DNA of 64,000 nt from positions 22,018,326-22,082,325 of the forward strand of contig CM034598.1 in assembly GCA_020091685.1 (NCBI GenBank), written 5' to 3'. Shown here one piece after another: positions 38,041-49,572 of the stretch. The notes under the pieces were generated by a model. The model was not told where the DNA came from. It made no database searches and saw nothing but the letters and a program-made list of their open reading frames with translations. Source of the stretch: Lutjanus erythropterus. Lineage: Eukaryota; Chordata; Actinopteri; Lutjaniformes; Lutjanidae. Made by a program: the position numbers and the translations under genes. The first letter of the stretch is position 1. Each line of letters starts with the position of its first letter.

Positions 38041-38900
38041 TTGCCATTCTAATAGCTACGCCATTTATGCGACAACAATTTCCTTTTAAAACCCGATCCT
38101 TTTGGTCTTTTAAATCTCCCGACAGTCAACCTATGCGACGTTTGTAGCGAGCTCAACAGAAGCTACGGTCAATGCAGTCTTGTTCATTTTGTGAGCTAAG
38201 ACTACCGTTACGTTGCCGTTTTATACAGTGATGACAAGCAATGCGATGAAATGCAGAAAGCCGGTTTGCATAGTACGAGTACATACACATACTAAACTTC
38301 TAGCTACCTGTAAGATTATATCTTTACACGGGTGATGCTGTCGGCTAATGTGACAATGTGTTAGCTAACATTACCTACGGCTAACGTGTAAACAAGGGAG
38401 CCAACGAAGCGTTGCCCGTTATAGCTAGCAGTCAAGCTAACTGTATAAATGCAATAGGAACCACCAAAGACGCAGGTCGACAATATCTCTGACAACAAAT
38501 ATCTTAACTGGCTATCATTAAATCCAAGAAAACACTTCAGTTACATTCAAAGATGCGGTGACTCGTCGTCCAGTTTGCAGGTGGTCGTGTCTAGAAAGGA
38601 ACCCCGGATCTGCGAAAGATCTCGCGAGAGTGATCATTTTAACCCGAATTCCAGGTTTTATGTACACTAAACCCACCCAGATTATAACCACGGCGCTGTC
38701 ACATGAAAATTAAAATATGACTTGTTTAGCCGAAGTGCACAGTTAAGAAACAGCGGCTACAAATCTCGCGAGAGGTCCGCAAATTAAGGGTTCCACTCTA
38801 AATGCGACCCTAGCAGGTTGGCATGGGTATCTGAGATTTGACGATTGCTGCAATCGAAGTCTCGCGATAAGAAACCCGAGGAATCCAGGTACTTCACATG
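38041..38900 (-). promoter_or_regulatory. Promoter region of ZNF-A with three CGCG (TCTCGCGAGA-type) elements
   Basis: The palindrome TCTCGCGAGA occurs at 38620-38629 and 38764-38773, and TCTCGCGA again at 38860-38867. This is the known vertebrate promoter CGCG/M8 element, reported as bound by Kaiso (ZBTB33). The block is 0.7-1 kb upstream of the ZNF-A start codon in CpG-containing sequence without a TATA box. The transcription start site is not determined. Confidence 0.55.
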
Positions 38901-38994
38901 AAAATAAAAAAGATAAATAAAGATAACAAAGATCAAAAATACACAGCAGCCATACTGATATGAAACAGGTGTTATCAATGATACTACTGAGACC

Positions 38995-39312
38995 AGTGGT
39001 TGTGAAACTGGGGTCCAAGGACCAACAGGGGTCCTCAGCAAAAGGAGGCATATAGTATTTTAACTTTTATCATACTTTTCAGACATCGGAGCAAGGGAAC
39101 AAATAGAGTTGGCTGTTTTGATTGATAATAATTCATAGTGGTCTTTGTTTAATAATTTACTATGAAGACTCTCTTCAAATTTAAAAATAAGAAAATCAAT
39201 TACTCAGATGAGATTCTTTAACACAAAATCCTCTCAAACTGGGAGTCCATGGCCTAATGTGCATCTATTGTTGGTGTCCTTGTGACCCCTGTCTGGAAAC
39301 CTCTGCTATAGA
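38995..39312. repeat. hAT-like MITE with 'cagtggttgtgaaactggggtcc' type end
   Basis: Left end cagtggttgtgaaactgggg; right end gggagtccatgg then gtgacccctgtctggaaacc tctgc, roughly inverted. Typical of hAT-derived short repeats. The rest of the ZNF-A/ZNF-B spacer (39.3-40.4 kb) shows nothing recognisable. Confidence 0.5.
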
Positions 39313-40440
39313 CATTCAGATTAAATTTTCAATAGGGTAGCACTACAACTGTATTTGATGTGAAATGAACACTGCTGGAATTAATGACAGAAAACTCCCT
39401 TGTTCATATTACTAAATAATATTAAATACAAAGGACAAATTATAAAATAAGGTATTTATTGGGTTATGCTGACAGTGTCTTAATCTGGTTACACTGTTGT
39501 AAAACTTTGAGAAAAATACAAAATAAAATGAAATAAGATGAAATGATTTAACAGGATAACTAGTTACATTTTGTACAGCAAATACAAATCAACATTGTAA
39601 AGCTGGTTCAAATAGTCTCACTCCATGGTGATTTGAAAGGTTGTTTTTCAAATTCAAACTGTGAACGGTGATTAAGGCAAACAGAAGACAAATAACGTAC
39701 AGATAATTCAACATTTACTGAACTAAATACAACAGGATTGGGGTTTTAAAGATGTATTGCAGACAGATTTTTTTGACAAATAGAGATTTTGTTACACAGC
39801 TTCTACTGAGGTAGATATTCTTTTAGTATATATGAAAACCACTGCGACCAATATTTCAGGAAAAGAGCAGGTCTGCTTGAAGTCTGCAATACTGGAATTA
39901 ATGAACCTTTGCATCATTGTGATTAAGTACCTCAACAAAACAGCCAAAAACACACATTTCCATCATGTTTTTTCTATTAATGGTTTCCAAATTCTTGAGT
40001 GAATTTACAATTTTTCAATATGTGCCACTACCATAATCTACTCTGGTAGGTTTTATCTATTGCCCACCGCTCTACAAATGATTTTTAACGTTATTGGTGA
40101 GCCTATTTGTAATATTAATAAATGTCTGGTAAAAACTTAAAACAAGCAATTATAATGGTTCAAGAGGGCTTCTTAATCTTTGTTTTAGAACAAGAATATC
40201 TGATGGTGGACTAGACTTCTCTGTGCAAAGAAACTCATGTTCTACCTCTGGGCTCTTACTTCAGATTAATATGACAGTGTGACGTCACACTACAAAATTC
40301 AGTGTTAAAGCCTTGCAGTATTCAGTCTATGGTTCACCCGTTCTCTAATGATACATCCATTTGGTCAAATTTTTCCAATTAAATATGCATTTTTAATTTG
40401 GTATCAAAAACATCTTGCTAACCCCTAATGTCACCTGATT

Positions 40441-40446
40441 TTTATT
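40441..40446 (-). promoter_or_regulatory. Candidate poly(A) signal for ZNF-B
   Basis: AATAAA on the minus strand about 206 bases after the ZNF-B stop codon, the nearest canonical hexamer. Confidence 0.4.
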
Positions 40447-40651
40447 GCTGGTTTTACAGCACTGTTTTAATATTTAACAGACAGGGAATACTGATGTGAC
40501 TTATATAATATTACTTCTAAAAACAGGGGAAAAAACCTAAAGAGCTTAACATAAGCCCCCAAAGTGTTAAATGCAGGGGGAAAGTCGACTGTCAATCACG
40601 TTGATACATAAATGACAACATCAAGCGTTTCAGTGTCCACAGACAGGTGGC

Positions 40652-43600
40652 TTACTCGTGGCGCTCCATATGTCTCCTAAGACGCTCTTCAGTGATGAAG
40701 CCTTTTCCGCAAACCTTGCAGAGATGATGCCAGTCCTTGTGATGCCTGGACACATGCTTATCAAGCATCACTTGTGAGGGGAATTTCTTCTCACACTTCT
40801 CACACTGGATGGCAGTGTTTGTACACTTTTTTTTGTGCATGTTAAGCTGTCCATGAAAGCGAAACTTTGCAGGACAACGGTTACATTTGAGGGGCTCCTC
40901 TCCTGTGTGGATGCGATAGTGGTAAATCAAATTGTATTTGTTTTTCAAGACTTTTTTGCACAATAAGCAGACGTATCCATCAGCACTCCATGTGCCCATC
41001 GTTTGCCATCTTTCACGGGGCTTCTTGTCTGGACTGTGTTTTTTGTTGTGGTTGATTGCTTGACTTGTGTTTTCTCTGGGAGAGATCAAATCCTCTCCAT
41101 TTCCTTCAGTCACCTCTAAAGGCTTGGTCCATACAAGGTCTCCATTTATCTCACTGGAATTCATGTGGTCTTTGTGCATTCTCATCATGTGGTTTGAGAG
41201 CGACTGTTTAATGCGGAATGTCTTTGGGCACATACTGCAGTGATAAAGCTTTTCACCCGTATGAACATGTACGTGCTCTTTGAGCCTGCTTCGTGAAAAA
41301 CACTTCCTGTTGCCCTCTGCAGAGCTGTACTTTTTATCCTGCGTGGGTCCATTTTTCTTGATAGATGCTTCACTGTGGTTGCTAGAGGATGGTGCGCTTT
41401 CCTTCTTTTTGCTTGGTGTGGCTGGCTTTCTTTCAGTGCTGGAATGACGTTTCGGAAGGTCAGTGGACTGTCCTCCTTTTAACAACAGTTTGTTCAGTTT
41501 TGCACAAAATGGTTTGTGGCACCTAAGAGAACTTGGAAAGGGGAATATTTTTCTGCAACCTTGGCACTTCTTGTGCGATCGTACATGCACGCTTAGGCCA
41601 AACGGTGTATCAAACACCCTTGCGCAAAACTTGCAGGTGTGCCTTTTTCCAACTGCTTTTTCCACGGTTTTCTGTTCTGCTGACTTGCACTCGGTGGCTG
41701 TGATTTTTCTTTCTTCTTTTTTCCTCTTCAGTGTATTTTTTTGCTCCTTTCCTGTTAAATTTCTCCTTCCTCTTCTAAGACCTGCAGGTCTTCCTGTTAG
41801 GTCAGTATCTTCATGATTTCTGTCTTTGAGTAATGTTTTCATGTCATTTCTTAATTGTGTGTGTCCTCTGTCACGCAATGATGAATTTCTGTCCCGAATG
41901 TGTTTGGGCTTCTCTTTCAATGAGGATCCTGTAAAGAACAATGTAAAAAATTAAACTGTGTCCCAGTGAAGAAGGAGACGACAAGAATATAATAAATCAA
42001 ACGTCAATTATGTATTAAACTGATTTAATTACATGGACACATCCTGCATTTTCCACTGTGTATTGGTTGTACATTTCTTTACAAGCTAGCCTTACATTAG
42101 GACATGATGTAAGGCCAGCTATAGACACTGATAACAACAACAATGGTGGGATGTTGAAGTGAAACTAAGAGAGCTTGTTGACACTGTCATTAAATGTGTA
42201 AATGAGTGACTGTAAACTTGGTATGAGAAGTCATTAACAAACACAGCAATACTAAATGTAATTTACAGGACAAAATAAGGAATGGCAGAATTCAGAAAGA
42301 AACTCACCTCTCTCCGGTTTCCTGCCATGACTTTTCTGCTGGTGGGAGTCAGCGTCCTAAAATACAGATGTCATTGATTATATCTCCACTGATTAACAAA
42401 GGAAAGAAAGGAAAATACAGCGAAAACAGGTACATGCAAAGCGGTGTCCTCATAAGCAGCAATAAAAAAGACTAACTCTCTGGATGCTCTGAAACATTCA
42501 ATCATTTTGCCGAAATGTGACGAAGCATTTCTTTACAATACAGGACAACAGAGGAAAATACTGTACAATGTATCATTAAGGTCAGGGTTTTCCCTGTTTA
42601 ACTAACTCAAAGATGGGCTGCCTTTGTATTTTGGCTGCTGCCTTTGTTGAAAATTCCATTAAAATCGTAGATCTACAGGCTTTTTATTGACACCACATAG
42701 GGGAATAACCCCTTTACAGTTTCTGCAAGATCTAGATAATCATGAAGCAAACTAATGTGTGTTTGTAATGAAAGCTAAGTTATGTTACGTTATAGTAAAT
42801 GGGACCCGAATTCTAACCTCAGCGGCCCTTTTTGAATCATCACACACAAGACGCCTTGTTTGATCCTGTCTCTGCGTTATCAGATGCGACAAGTGCTGCA
42901 TAAACTCTTTCAGTCACTGGTGCCCCATGTGGGATGATGCACTGATAATCATTGTTTTCCCTTGTTCTGAACCAAATGACCAAACCCAACTACAGGTGTG
43001 AAAGCACCCTCAGACGATGGTTAGCTCGCCTTAGAGTTCTTGCTCTTAACCAGAGCGATTTCACTCTGGGGCACAACATTAAATTACAGTTTGAATGACA
43101 CAAAACCAGTGTTATTTTCTAATATCTTTGTGCTGATTTGCCAATATTAGTGAAAGAAAATATACTAAATTGGTCTCAAATAGCATACTTATTTTGATTG
43201 CTACTGTGTATTTCATTTATTTTATTTGAATTGAAAATAATTGCTTTTTTTGTGAAAAGCTTCCATGTCATGTGCCCCAGTGACTCAAAATCAATACGGA
43301 ACTGTATTACTATACACCTATTTTTATTGGATTTTAGTGCCTCTTCTTTCTTACATTAATATTTTATGGAAAAATCATGAACACCCAAACTGTGTATAGC
43401 TGTGCATATGACACACGTTCTCCAGCCTTTGCCACCTCTGTCTCAAAAAAATCCAGAGAAAATTCTGATTAAAGTGCATCAGACAGCCAATATATAGCAA
43501 GTCAGTGTTTCAGCCTTTCTAGCAAACTTTTATACCAGGGACTCTGTTCTCTGCTGGCTTATGATGCTAAACTATAATGCCGCCACATTCAGATCCCCCC

Positions 43601-45372
43601 TTCAGTTACCCACCTCCTGGTTGATGACTGGACAGTGCCACAGAGGAATGTACAGCGAGCGCAGTTTTACGCTGGGGCACACACCATCCTCTTGTTTGGA
43701 CACAGTCTCACAGCCCAGGGGAGCACACCAGTCATCAGGTACTGCACAAACCCACAGACAAAGATGCAGACATAATCAAGCTGTTTTATGGAGCCATATA
43801 ATATTGTGATTAATGTTACTGTTAATGATAATGTTACTAGTAACTGTACTTTGAGTGATATTTAATGCCTTGGAAATAGAACTTTCAGAATCAGTTGAAT
43901 TTTACTAAAAAAAAAAAAAAAAAAAAAAGATTTGTTGCACCTTGATTACACGCACAATTAACATAGCTTATGCAATCAAAAATCATTGATGTTTTAGGTT
44001 TGCCCTTGTAAAACCTGTTATTTTGTGCATCATATGTATTTAAAGACATAATCTGCAACATTTTCCTATCTATAGACTTAAAATCATAATCCTGATAAAT
44101 CATCACTTAAGTGAAAGTGTGTTGTGGCTGTATCTACACAGCTCCTGCCCCCTGGCTCTATTTTCTTTACTCTGGACTGGGGCTGGGCAATATATCAATA
44201 TGATATTGTATCTAGATATGACACTAGGTATTCTGATAGATTTTGCATATCATTATATTGTGATATGGCATAAGTATTGTCTTTTCTTGGTTTTAAAGGC
44301 TACATACAGTGATGTAATTTTCTTAATTTTGCCTATTTGCCTTTATCCACTTAGTTATTATATCCACATTAGTGATGATCACCTCAGCCACCTCCATCCC
44401 TTGGAGTATCCCAACATGTTGTCAGTTACAACCTACATGATCAGTAACTGCCTCTGGTGTGTAGTCCCCAACCAGTAAAGTGTGCATGTTTTGAGGTCAA
44501 CACTCATAGCTATGTTATAGTGACCAACAGTTATGTCACATTCTGTATCTCTTTCCTCTGCTGAGAGCTGCAGAAATAGTTCTTTTTTTTTCCACACACA
44601 GACATATACAGGCAGAACAGACTGATTACTTTGGCAGTATTCATACAAAATCCTACGCTGTGCAGTGTGGGCATGTTTATTTGTTCTTTCGAACATAAAT
44701 TCTGTGAAACAATCAGGAAGTATCGTTTTATTTCTCTGATTCAGTGCTTTATTTTCGCTACCAGCACTCGCTCACTTAATTCACAGTCTTATGTCTTTCT
44801 GCCCTCTCTGTTGAGCTGAGGAGAATGGGCCAACGTTGAATTATGCATTTGCAAACAATGTTGCCAATTCTACCTTTAAGGATTTGGTTTTTTTTTTACT
44901 TTGGTGACTTTTCCAGTTTGTTAGTGCCAAAAACCCTATTTACATCCATAATTTACATCTCTAAAAGTACTGACAACATTTAATCATAACTTGTCTTTCA
45001 CTGCAAACATATCTTGTTAGGTTATTCACCCGATTTAACCATACCTACAAAATCAATCTCAGCGTCATCAGCACTTTGTCCAGAGGTGTTCAGAATATCC
45101 TCAAGCTCTGTTTGTGTCTCATTCATCAGAGTTTTAGTCTTCTCTGCTCCACTGTCCCCTCCACACTCCACAGTTTCTCTCTGCGTGATCTCTGTCCTCT
45201 GTAAAGTAATTTTAAGTTGAGATATCTCTTCTTCTTTCTGTGCCAGCTCAATTTGATGGTTGTGCAGGCTGTTCTCAAAGATCTGCATTATTTCAAGCAT
45301 AGCCCTCCTCAGGACAGAGTCCATGGCTGTAGTCAGCTGGGCCCTAAATTCCCTTGTCAGACAGTCGGACAT
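40652..45372 (-). CDS. ZNF-B: divergent multi-finger C2H2 zinc-finger protein, four coding exons
   Basis: Predicted nuclear DNA-binding protein of 593 residues. Exons: 45372-45045, 43741-43614, 42356-42308, 41928-40652, with GT/AG borders and phases 1, 0, 1, identical to ZNF-A and ZNF-C. The start MSDCLTREFRAQL matches its neighbours; an ATG 15 codons upstream in the same frame is possible. The N-terminal module (~1-62: TTAMDSVLRRAMLEIMQIFE, then ELAQKEEEISQL) is helical. The last exon has a long Lys/Arg-rich segment, then about eight fingers from residue ~267 to the end. Canonical ones include CKFC..HVRSH, CSMC..HMMRMH, CLLC..HYRIH and CKVCGKGF..HMERH. Two are C2HC (CQGC..HKPFC, CNRC..HKKKC), and one is degenerate, keeping CFSRSRLKEHVHVH but not the first Cys pair. 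The short 49-base exon 3 rests on phase and splice borders only. Confidence 0.85.
43909..43929. repeat. Poly(A) tract
   Basis: About 21 consecutive A in ZNF-B intron 1. It may be a retroposon tail, but no body is recognisable next to it. Confidence 0.85.
44178..44400 (+). repeat. 'ggctgggcaat' family remnant
   Basis: Starts gggctgggcaatatatcaat, with ttttcttggttttaaaggct in the body, matching 7609-7895 in order. Lies in ZNF-B intron 1. Confidence 0.65.
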
Positions 45373-45504
45373 CTTTGAAGATGGCTGGCAGTGGCTTATA
45401 GATGTCCTTGACATCACTTACCCCCTGTTCAGAAAGATAAGACATCAGGTTATGGTCAAGTGCAAAACAGCACCATCAAGAGCTGCTATGTATTCAATAA
45501 ATAC

Positions 45505-45960
45505 AAGGTTCCTGTACTTTTTCCAAAGTCAAGCACTTCTCAAGCATTTTCAAGGTGCATTTTGAAGCTTTTCAAGCACCTTACAGCTGTGGTATGTGAC
45601 ATAATTATATGCTGAAAATGATAAGGTCCCACTTAATTTTTTCATTATGTTATATCAGATGTTCAAAATTATGCTTCATGACTGAAACATCAAAGACTGA
45701 CTGAACACTAACTGTGGCGAGCAACGCTCAAGCGAAGTCATCTTATTTTTGTGCAAAAAGCAAAAGAATTAGGCTCTCTCTTACTTTTATTTCTTTATCT
45801 TAAAAGCAAATTATTCAGTCAGAGAATTATTGTTTTTGAAAGTATTGCAATTTTCAAGCAGTTTCAAGCACTTTATCTAAAATCCAAGCACATTTCCAAC
45901 CTTGAAAACATAACATTAAAACTGAAGCATTTTCAAGGATTTCCAGTAAGAACCCTGAAA
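45505..45960. repeat. hAT-like 'tcaagcacttttcaag' repeat just upstream of ZNF-B coding exon 1
   Basis: Multiple phrases such as ccaaagtcaagcacttctca, tttcaagcactttatctaaa and gcattttcaaggatttccag, ending with taagaaccctg, the reverse of the usual cagggttctta start. Common teleost hAT-derived repeat. It would sit in the 5' UTR intron of ZNF-B. Confidence 0.55.
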
Positions 45961-46479
45961 ATGTGAGGGACGTTCAGCTTTCACATCAGCCCACCCAGCT
46001 GCCTCATAGTCTTTAAATGTGCAGATGTTTCAATTAAAAGAATTTTAATTCATTTCAAATCATCAGTCACAATAACAGACACTGTAATCTTTGCATATAG
46101 GCAACCCCATGTCCAGCCTTAGTGAGGACAATCAGGAACTAACGTTAACATGCCATGTTACAGTTTATATGCAGTTAACCAGCAAGACCTGGGATGACCT
46201 GACCAGGTGATGCTGGTTCACTGGTTAAGAACTCAGACAATAAATTTAACGCCATCACATATTTTTCTGAACCACATTATAATTAACTAGCTAATCATAG
46301 CTGGGTTCGTGACTAGCTAGTTCGGTAAATGGTCTCTTTCGATAGAAGAACAGCAGACAAGAAATTCGGCTTTGTTACGAACAAACGACGTTATTCAATT
46401 AAAACTTAAGAAGTTGTTTTGCTAACAAAAACTGCAAACGTAAGTTAGAAGCCGACTATCTAAGTAAGCTACATGTGGG

Positions 46480-46960
46480 GTAACTGACCGGTCTGCAAGC
46501 GGAGACCTCCGGTTAATACTTCCACACTTCGTCTGGAACACCGAAACCCTCAGTAAACGACTCTCCCACATCCATAAATCCATAAATATAAATTTAGCTG
46601 CATTTCTTTCTTGTTAGCTAAACTAGCTATCATGTAGCTGACAGTTAACAACCACACTACTGTGTATCCACCATTTTCACACAACTTTCTAGAGACGGTT
46701 TGGATTGGAGGGGGGGAATCTTACGGCGTCGCTACGTCATCTCCCGCTCTACTTCGAGAACATGCCATAGGTTGGCCTGCGTATATTTGTTTCATCGCGA
46801 AATATTTCAAAACCACGAAGAAGTAAAACTAAAACATGGCTGTCCAAGTGCATCTGTATTAATAGATGGGGTATTTTTCTTTACGCGCATGCGCTCCCCG
46901 TTTCCTACTACACAGCCGAGTGGTTACCGTAGCAACCAGCACTAGAGAGTTACCCTACGC
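46480..46960. promoter_or_regulatory. CpG-rich promoter region upstream of ZNF-B with NRF1 and RFX X-box motifs
   Basis: A perfect NRF1-type palindrome GCGCATGCGC lies at 46885-46894. A good RFX X-box, GTTACC GT AGCAAC, lies at 46923-46936. The surrounding sequence (cttacggcgtcgctacgtca, catcgcgaaat) is CpG-bearing. ZNF-B is the nearest known gene on one side. Whether a divergent transcript leaves on the plus strand is open. Confidence 0.5.
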
Positions 46961-48573
46961 AGTGACTGTTGGATTTTAACTACACAAAACAAAAGGATAA
47001 AATTGGGCGAACCTGGATCTTCGTAACTGTGTGTGGGCTCAGTTGTATTTTTCTATGTTGAGCCATTGGTTGTGGTGGCTAAATATGCGATTTGAGAGCA
47101 GTTCAGACCCCACCACAATTGACAATAACGTTTTTGCTGCCAGGAATGTGAAAATCAAACACATAATCGATTCAACAAATGGGGAAAATGAATCAACAGA
47201 GGGTACAAAACATTGATAGTGATGCAAACACAAAATGAAGTGATGCTATCCGTACACAGAATTATGTTGCCACAAGTGCCCATAACTTCCAGAAGTATAA
47301 ATTTGAGAGACATTTTTTATTATCCCCAATGTATCATACTGTAAAAGGAAGAACGTATTCAAAATCACTGTGACTTTCAAAATTCAGAATTATGAGGAGC
47401 ACATGAAAGTCCTGCTGTGACAGCTAGAACAAGATTTTACTCCAAATAAACTTGTGGTAAATAATCCCTACTAAAAAGGGATACCCATAGTATTTTTTTT
47501 TTATTACAGTGTCATTCATATACCATGGTAATTTTGACAGTACCTTGGTACATATATCAAAAAACTGTTTTTCAAAATTTGGTCACAGTTAACTGTGAGT
47601 CTGATTTGTTACTATTATGTTGCCTTAAAATTAAATGGTTTATGCTATCATTTTTAAAATACAACATTTTGGGGTTTCTAAAATTTAAATATTTAAATTT
47701 ATCTAAAGAAGGAAAGTAAATTATCTCAACAAAAGATCAGTAGTTGGTAAAACTTTTTCAAAACTGAAGAATTTGACTTGGGCTCAAAACTGATGTACTA
47801 TGTATGTAGCATGTTTGCTTGAAATTTTGAGCTGTCTCAACTTTTTCATAGACCTACAACAATGAAACATGAAAAAAAAATCTAAAAAAATCTAATAATA
47901 GGAATATTCAATAAAATACATAACACAAAAGACACAAGGATACGTGTCTTTTATAAAGTGATGTCTATTTTTACTGTATTTGTCAAGGTAACTGAAAAGA
48001 TGAAGTCTGACCTCCCCTCAGATAGCAAGAAGTCAGTTATGCAAAACCAATTTGAGTATGAAAATGAACACTCTGTCAATGAATACCAGGCAAACAATAG
48101 TTTAACGTCAACACCAAATGTGTTGTTGGTCAGCACACACTGGGCTCATTGTGGCCAGACAAACAGCAACTCGGTTGGGACAGACAGATAATGTCATCTC
48201 AGCCATAGTTTCTCAAAGTGTGGCTGGTGGTCCAGTGGCACCCCTCAGAAACAATTTTGTGCAGACATAGAATGTGACATGAAATGCTGCCATGACATAC
48301 AGTGCTGTTAATGTTTGATCATTAATATGCCTGCTGCAAATCTAACACACCCATTATCTGTTTTATCTGTTGTAGCTGTGTTGTTGTTAATATCACTAAT
48401 GCGAGCTTGGCAAGTCTCAAGCAAATCCCAAGTCACTATGGTGAGAATCAAGCAACTCAAATCCCTGCTGTAAGTCTTGCACGTCAAGTCATTGCTCAGG
48501 TCAGGCAAGTCACAAGTCAAGTCGTACAAAATGCTGATGATCTACCTCAGGTTCCACACTTTAAGAGGACAAT

Positions 48574-48960
48574 AGAGCTGCAACAATTTAGGAATCAATT
48601 ATTAAACAATAATTTTATTAATGGGGTGAACTGGTGGCTCCATTGGTGGAGCGTTCGTGCTATGTGCTGGGACTGTGCCCCCCCATCCTGCGGCCCTGTG
48701 CTGCATGCCATTCACCCACTCTCTCTCTTCTTTCCCTGTCATATCTTATATCACACCTTATCATATCCATATACATACATATAAAAAATAAGAATCAGCA
48801 ACTATTTTGAGAATCGGTTTGAGTAATTTTTTAAGTCAAAATTCTTTGAACATCTTTGGGTTGTGGGCATAACAACCTTTCTTTTTGCAATTTTCAGACA
48901 TTTCATGGGCCAAATTACTGTCAATTGAGAAAATAATTGACAGATTAATCAGCAAGTCTG
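48574..48960 (+). repeat. 'tagagctgcaac' family remnant interrupted by a SINE
   Basis: Starts tagagctgcaacaatttagg and resumes after ~48790 with agaatcagcaactattttga and atcggtttgagtaatttttt, the normal continuation of the family. The insert is annotated separately. Confidence 0.65.
48623..48790 (+). mobile_element. tRNA-derived SINE, decayed
   Basis: Carries an A-box-like head (gtggctccattggtggagcg), then gtgctgggactgtg, catcctgcggccctgtgctg, catgccattcacccactctc and a CT-rich stretch. I recognise this order from a SINE common in percomorph fish. The B box is not intact, so it is not a functional tRNA gene. Confidence 0.55.
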
Positions 48961-49572
48961 ATTTAAGTCACAAGTTTAACTCACAAGATTGGTCTGGTGT
49001 TAATTTGCACTAATATTCAAAGTAATACACTGTGTGTAAGAATACGACACCAGCTCTGACAGAGGCAGCTGGAATTTATTAATCCAATACCATTAGCGAA
49101 GCAGCCCATTAATATAATATTCTGTTTTTGTATGACTACCATTAATGTGGAAGTGAGATGGAAAAGCCATGTGGAAAAAAATGTATGGTTAAGAAAAAAA
49201 AGGAGGTCTCAAGAAAAATGGATCAACTCTTTCTTCATCAGACATCAGATGAGAGATAAAGTGAGCTGACTTATATGAAAAAGGGGTTTATGGGTTTTCA
49301 GGTTCAAATCAAGGAAAACAGAGATTCATTTGTGATCAGTAGGGTTTGCTTTAATCAAAATGAACGAGTGCAAAGCTAAAGGGTCCTGCTAAGTGCTTTT
49401 AAGATAATCCTGCATTATATTAGCTGGTCTACAGCTAGTCAGTTACCAGCTACTTCTTCACTTTGTTAGTTTCAACTATGCTTGTACATGTAGGAAATAG
49501 TGGAATGATCTCTCTGGAGTTGGAAGTAGCATGATTTCTCTTTTTTCTTCTTTCTGTGTGTTGACCTCCATC

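Larger units (their letters stand above)
46960..49572. other. Intergenic spacer between the ZNF-B promoter and mif
   Basis: AT-rich. A small plus-strand open frame (47085-47216) follows the X-box but is unidentified. A hAT-type remnant split by a SINE is at 48574-48960, and a fragment resembling a hAT end (agtttctcaaagtgtggctg) near 48208. The rest, 47.2-48.2 and 49.0-49.57 kb, shows nothing recognisable beyond possible mif 3' UTR. Confidence 0.55.

Noticed and set aside
46700-46945. 81-codon plus-strand open frame in the ZNF-B promoter
   Set aside because: Lies across the CpG-rich promoter, shows no protein likeness, and contains the NRF1 and X-box motifs.
48623-48700. Possible tRNA gene
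   Set aside because: A-box-like head only; no B box and no cloverleaf 3' half. Matches a SINE head instead.
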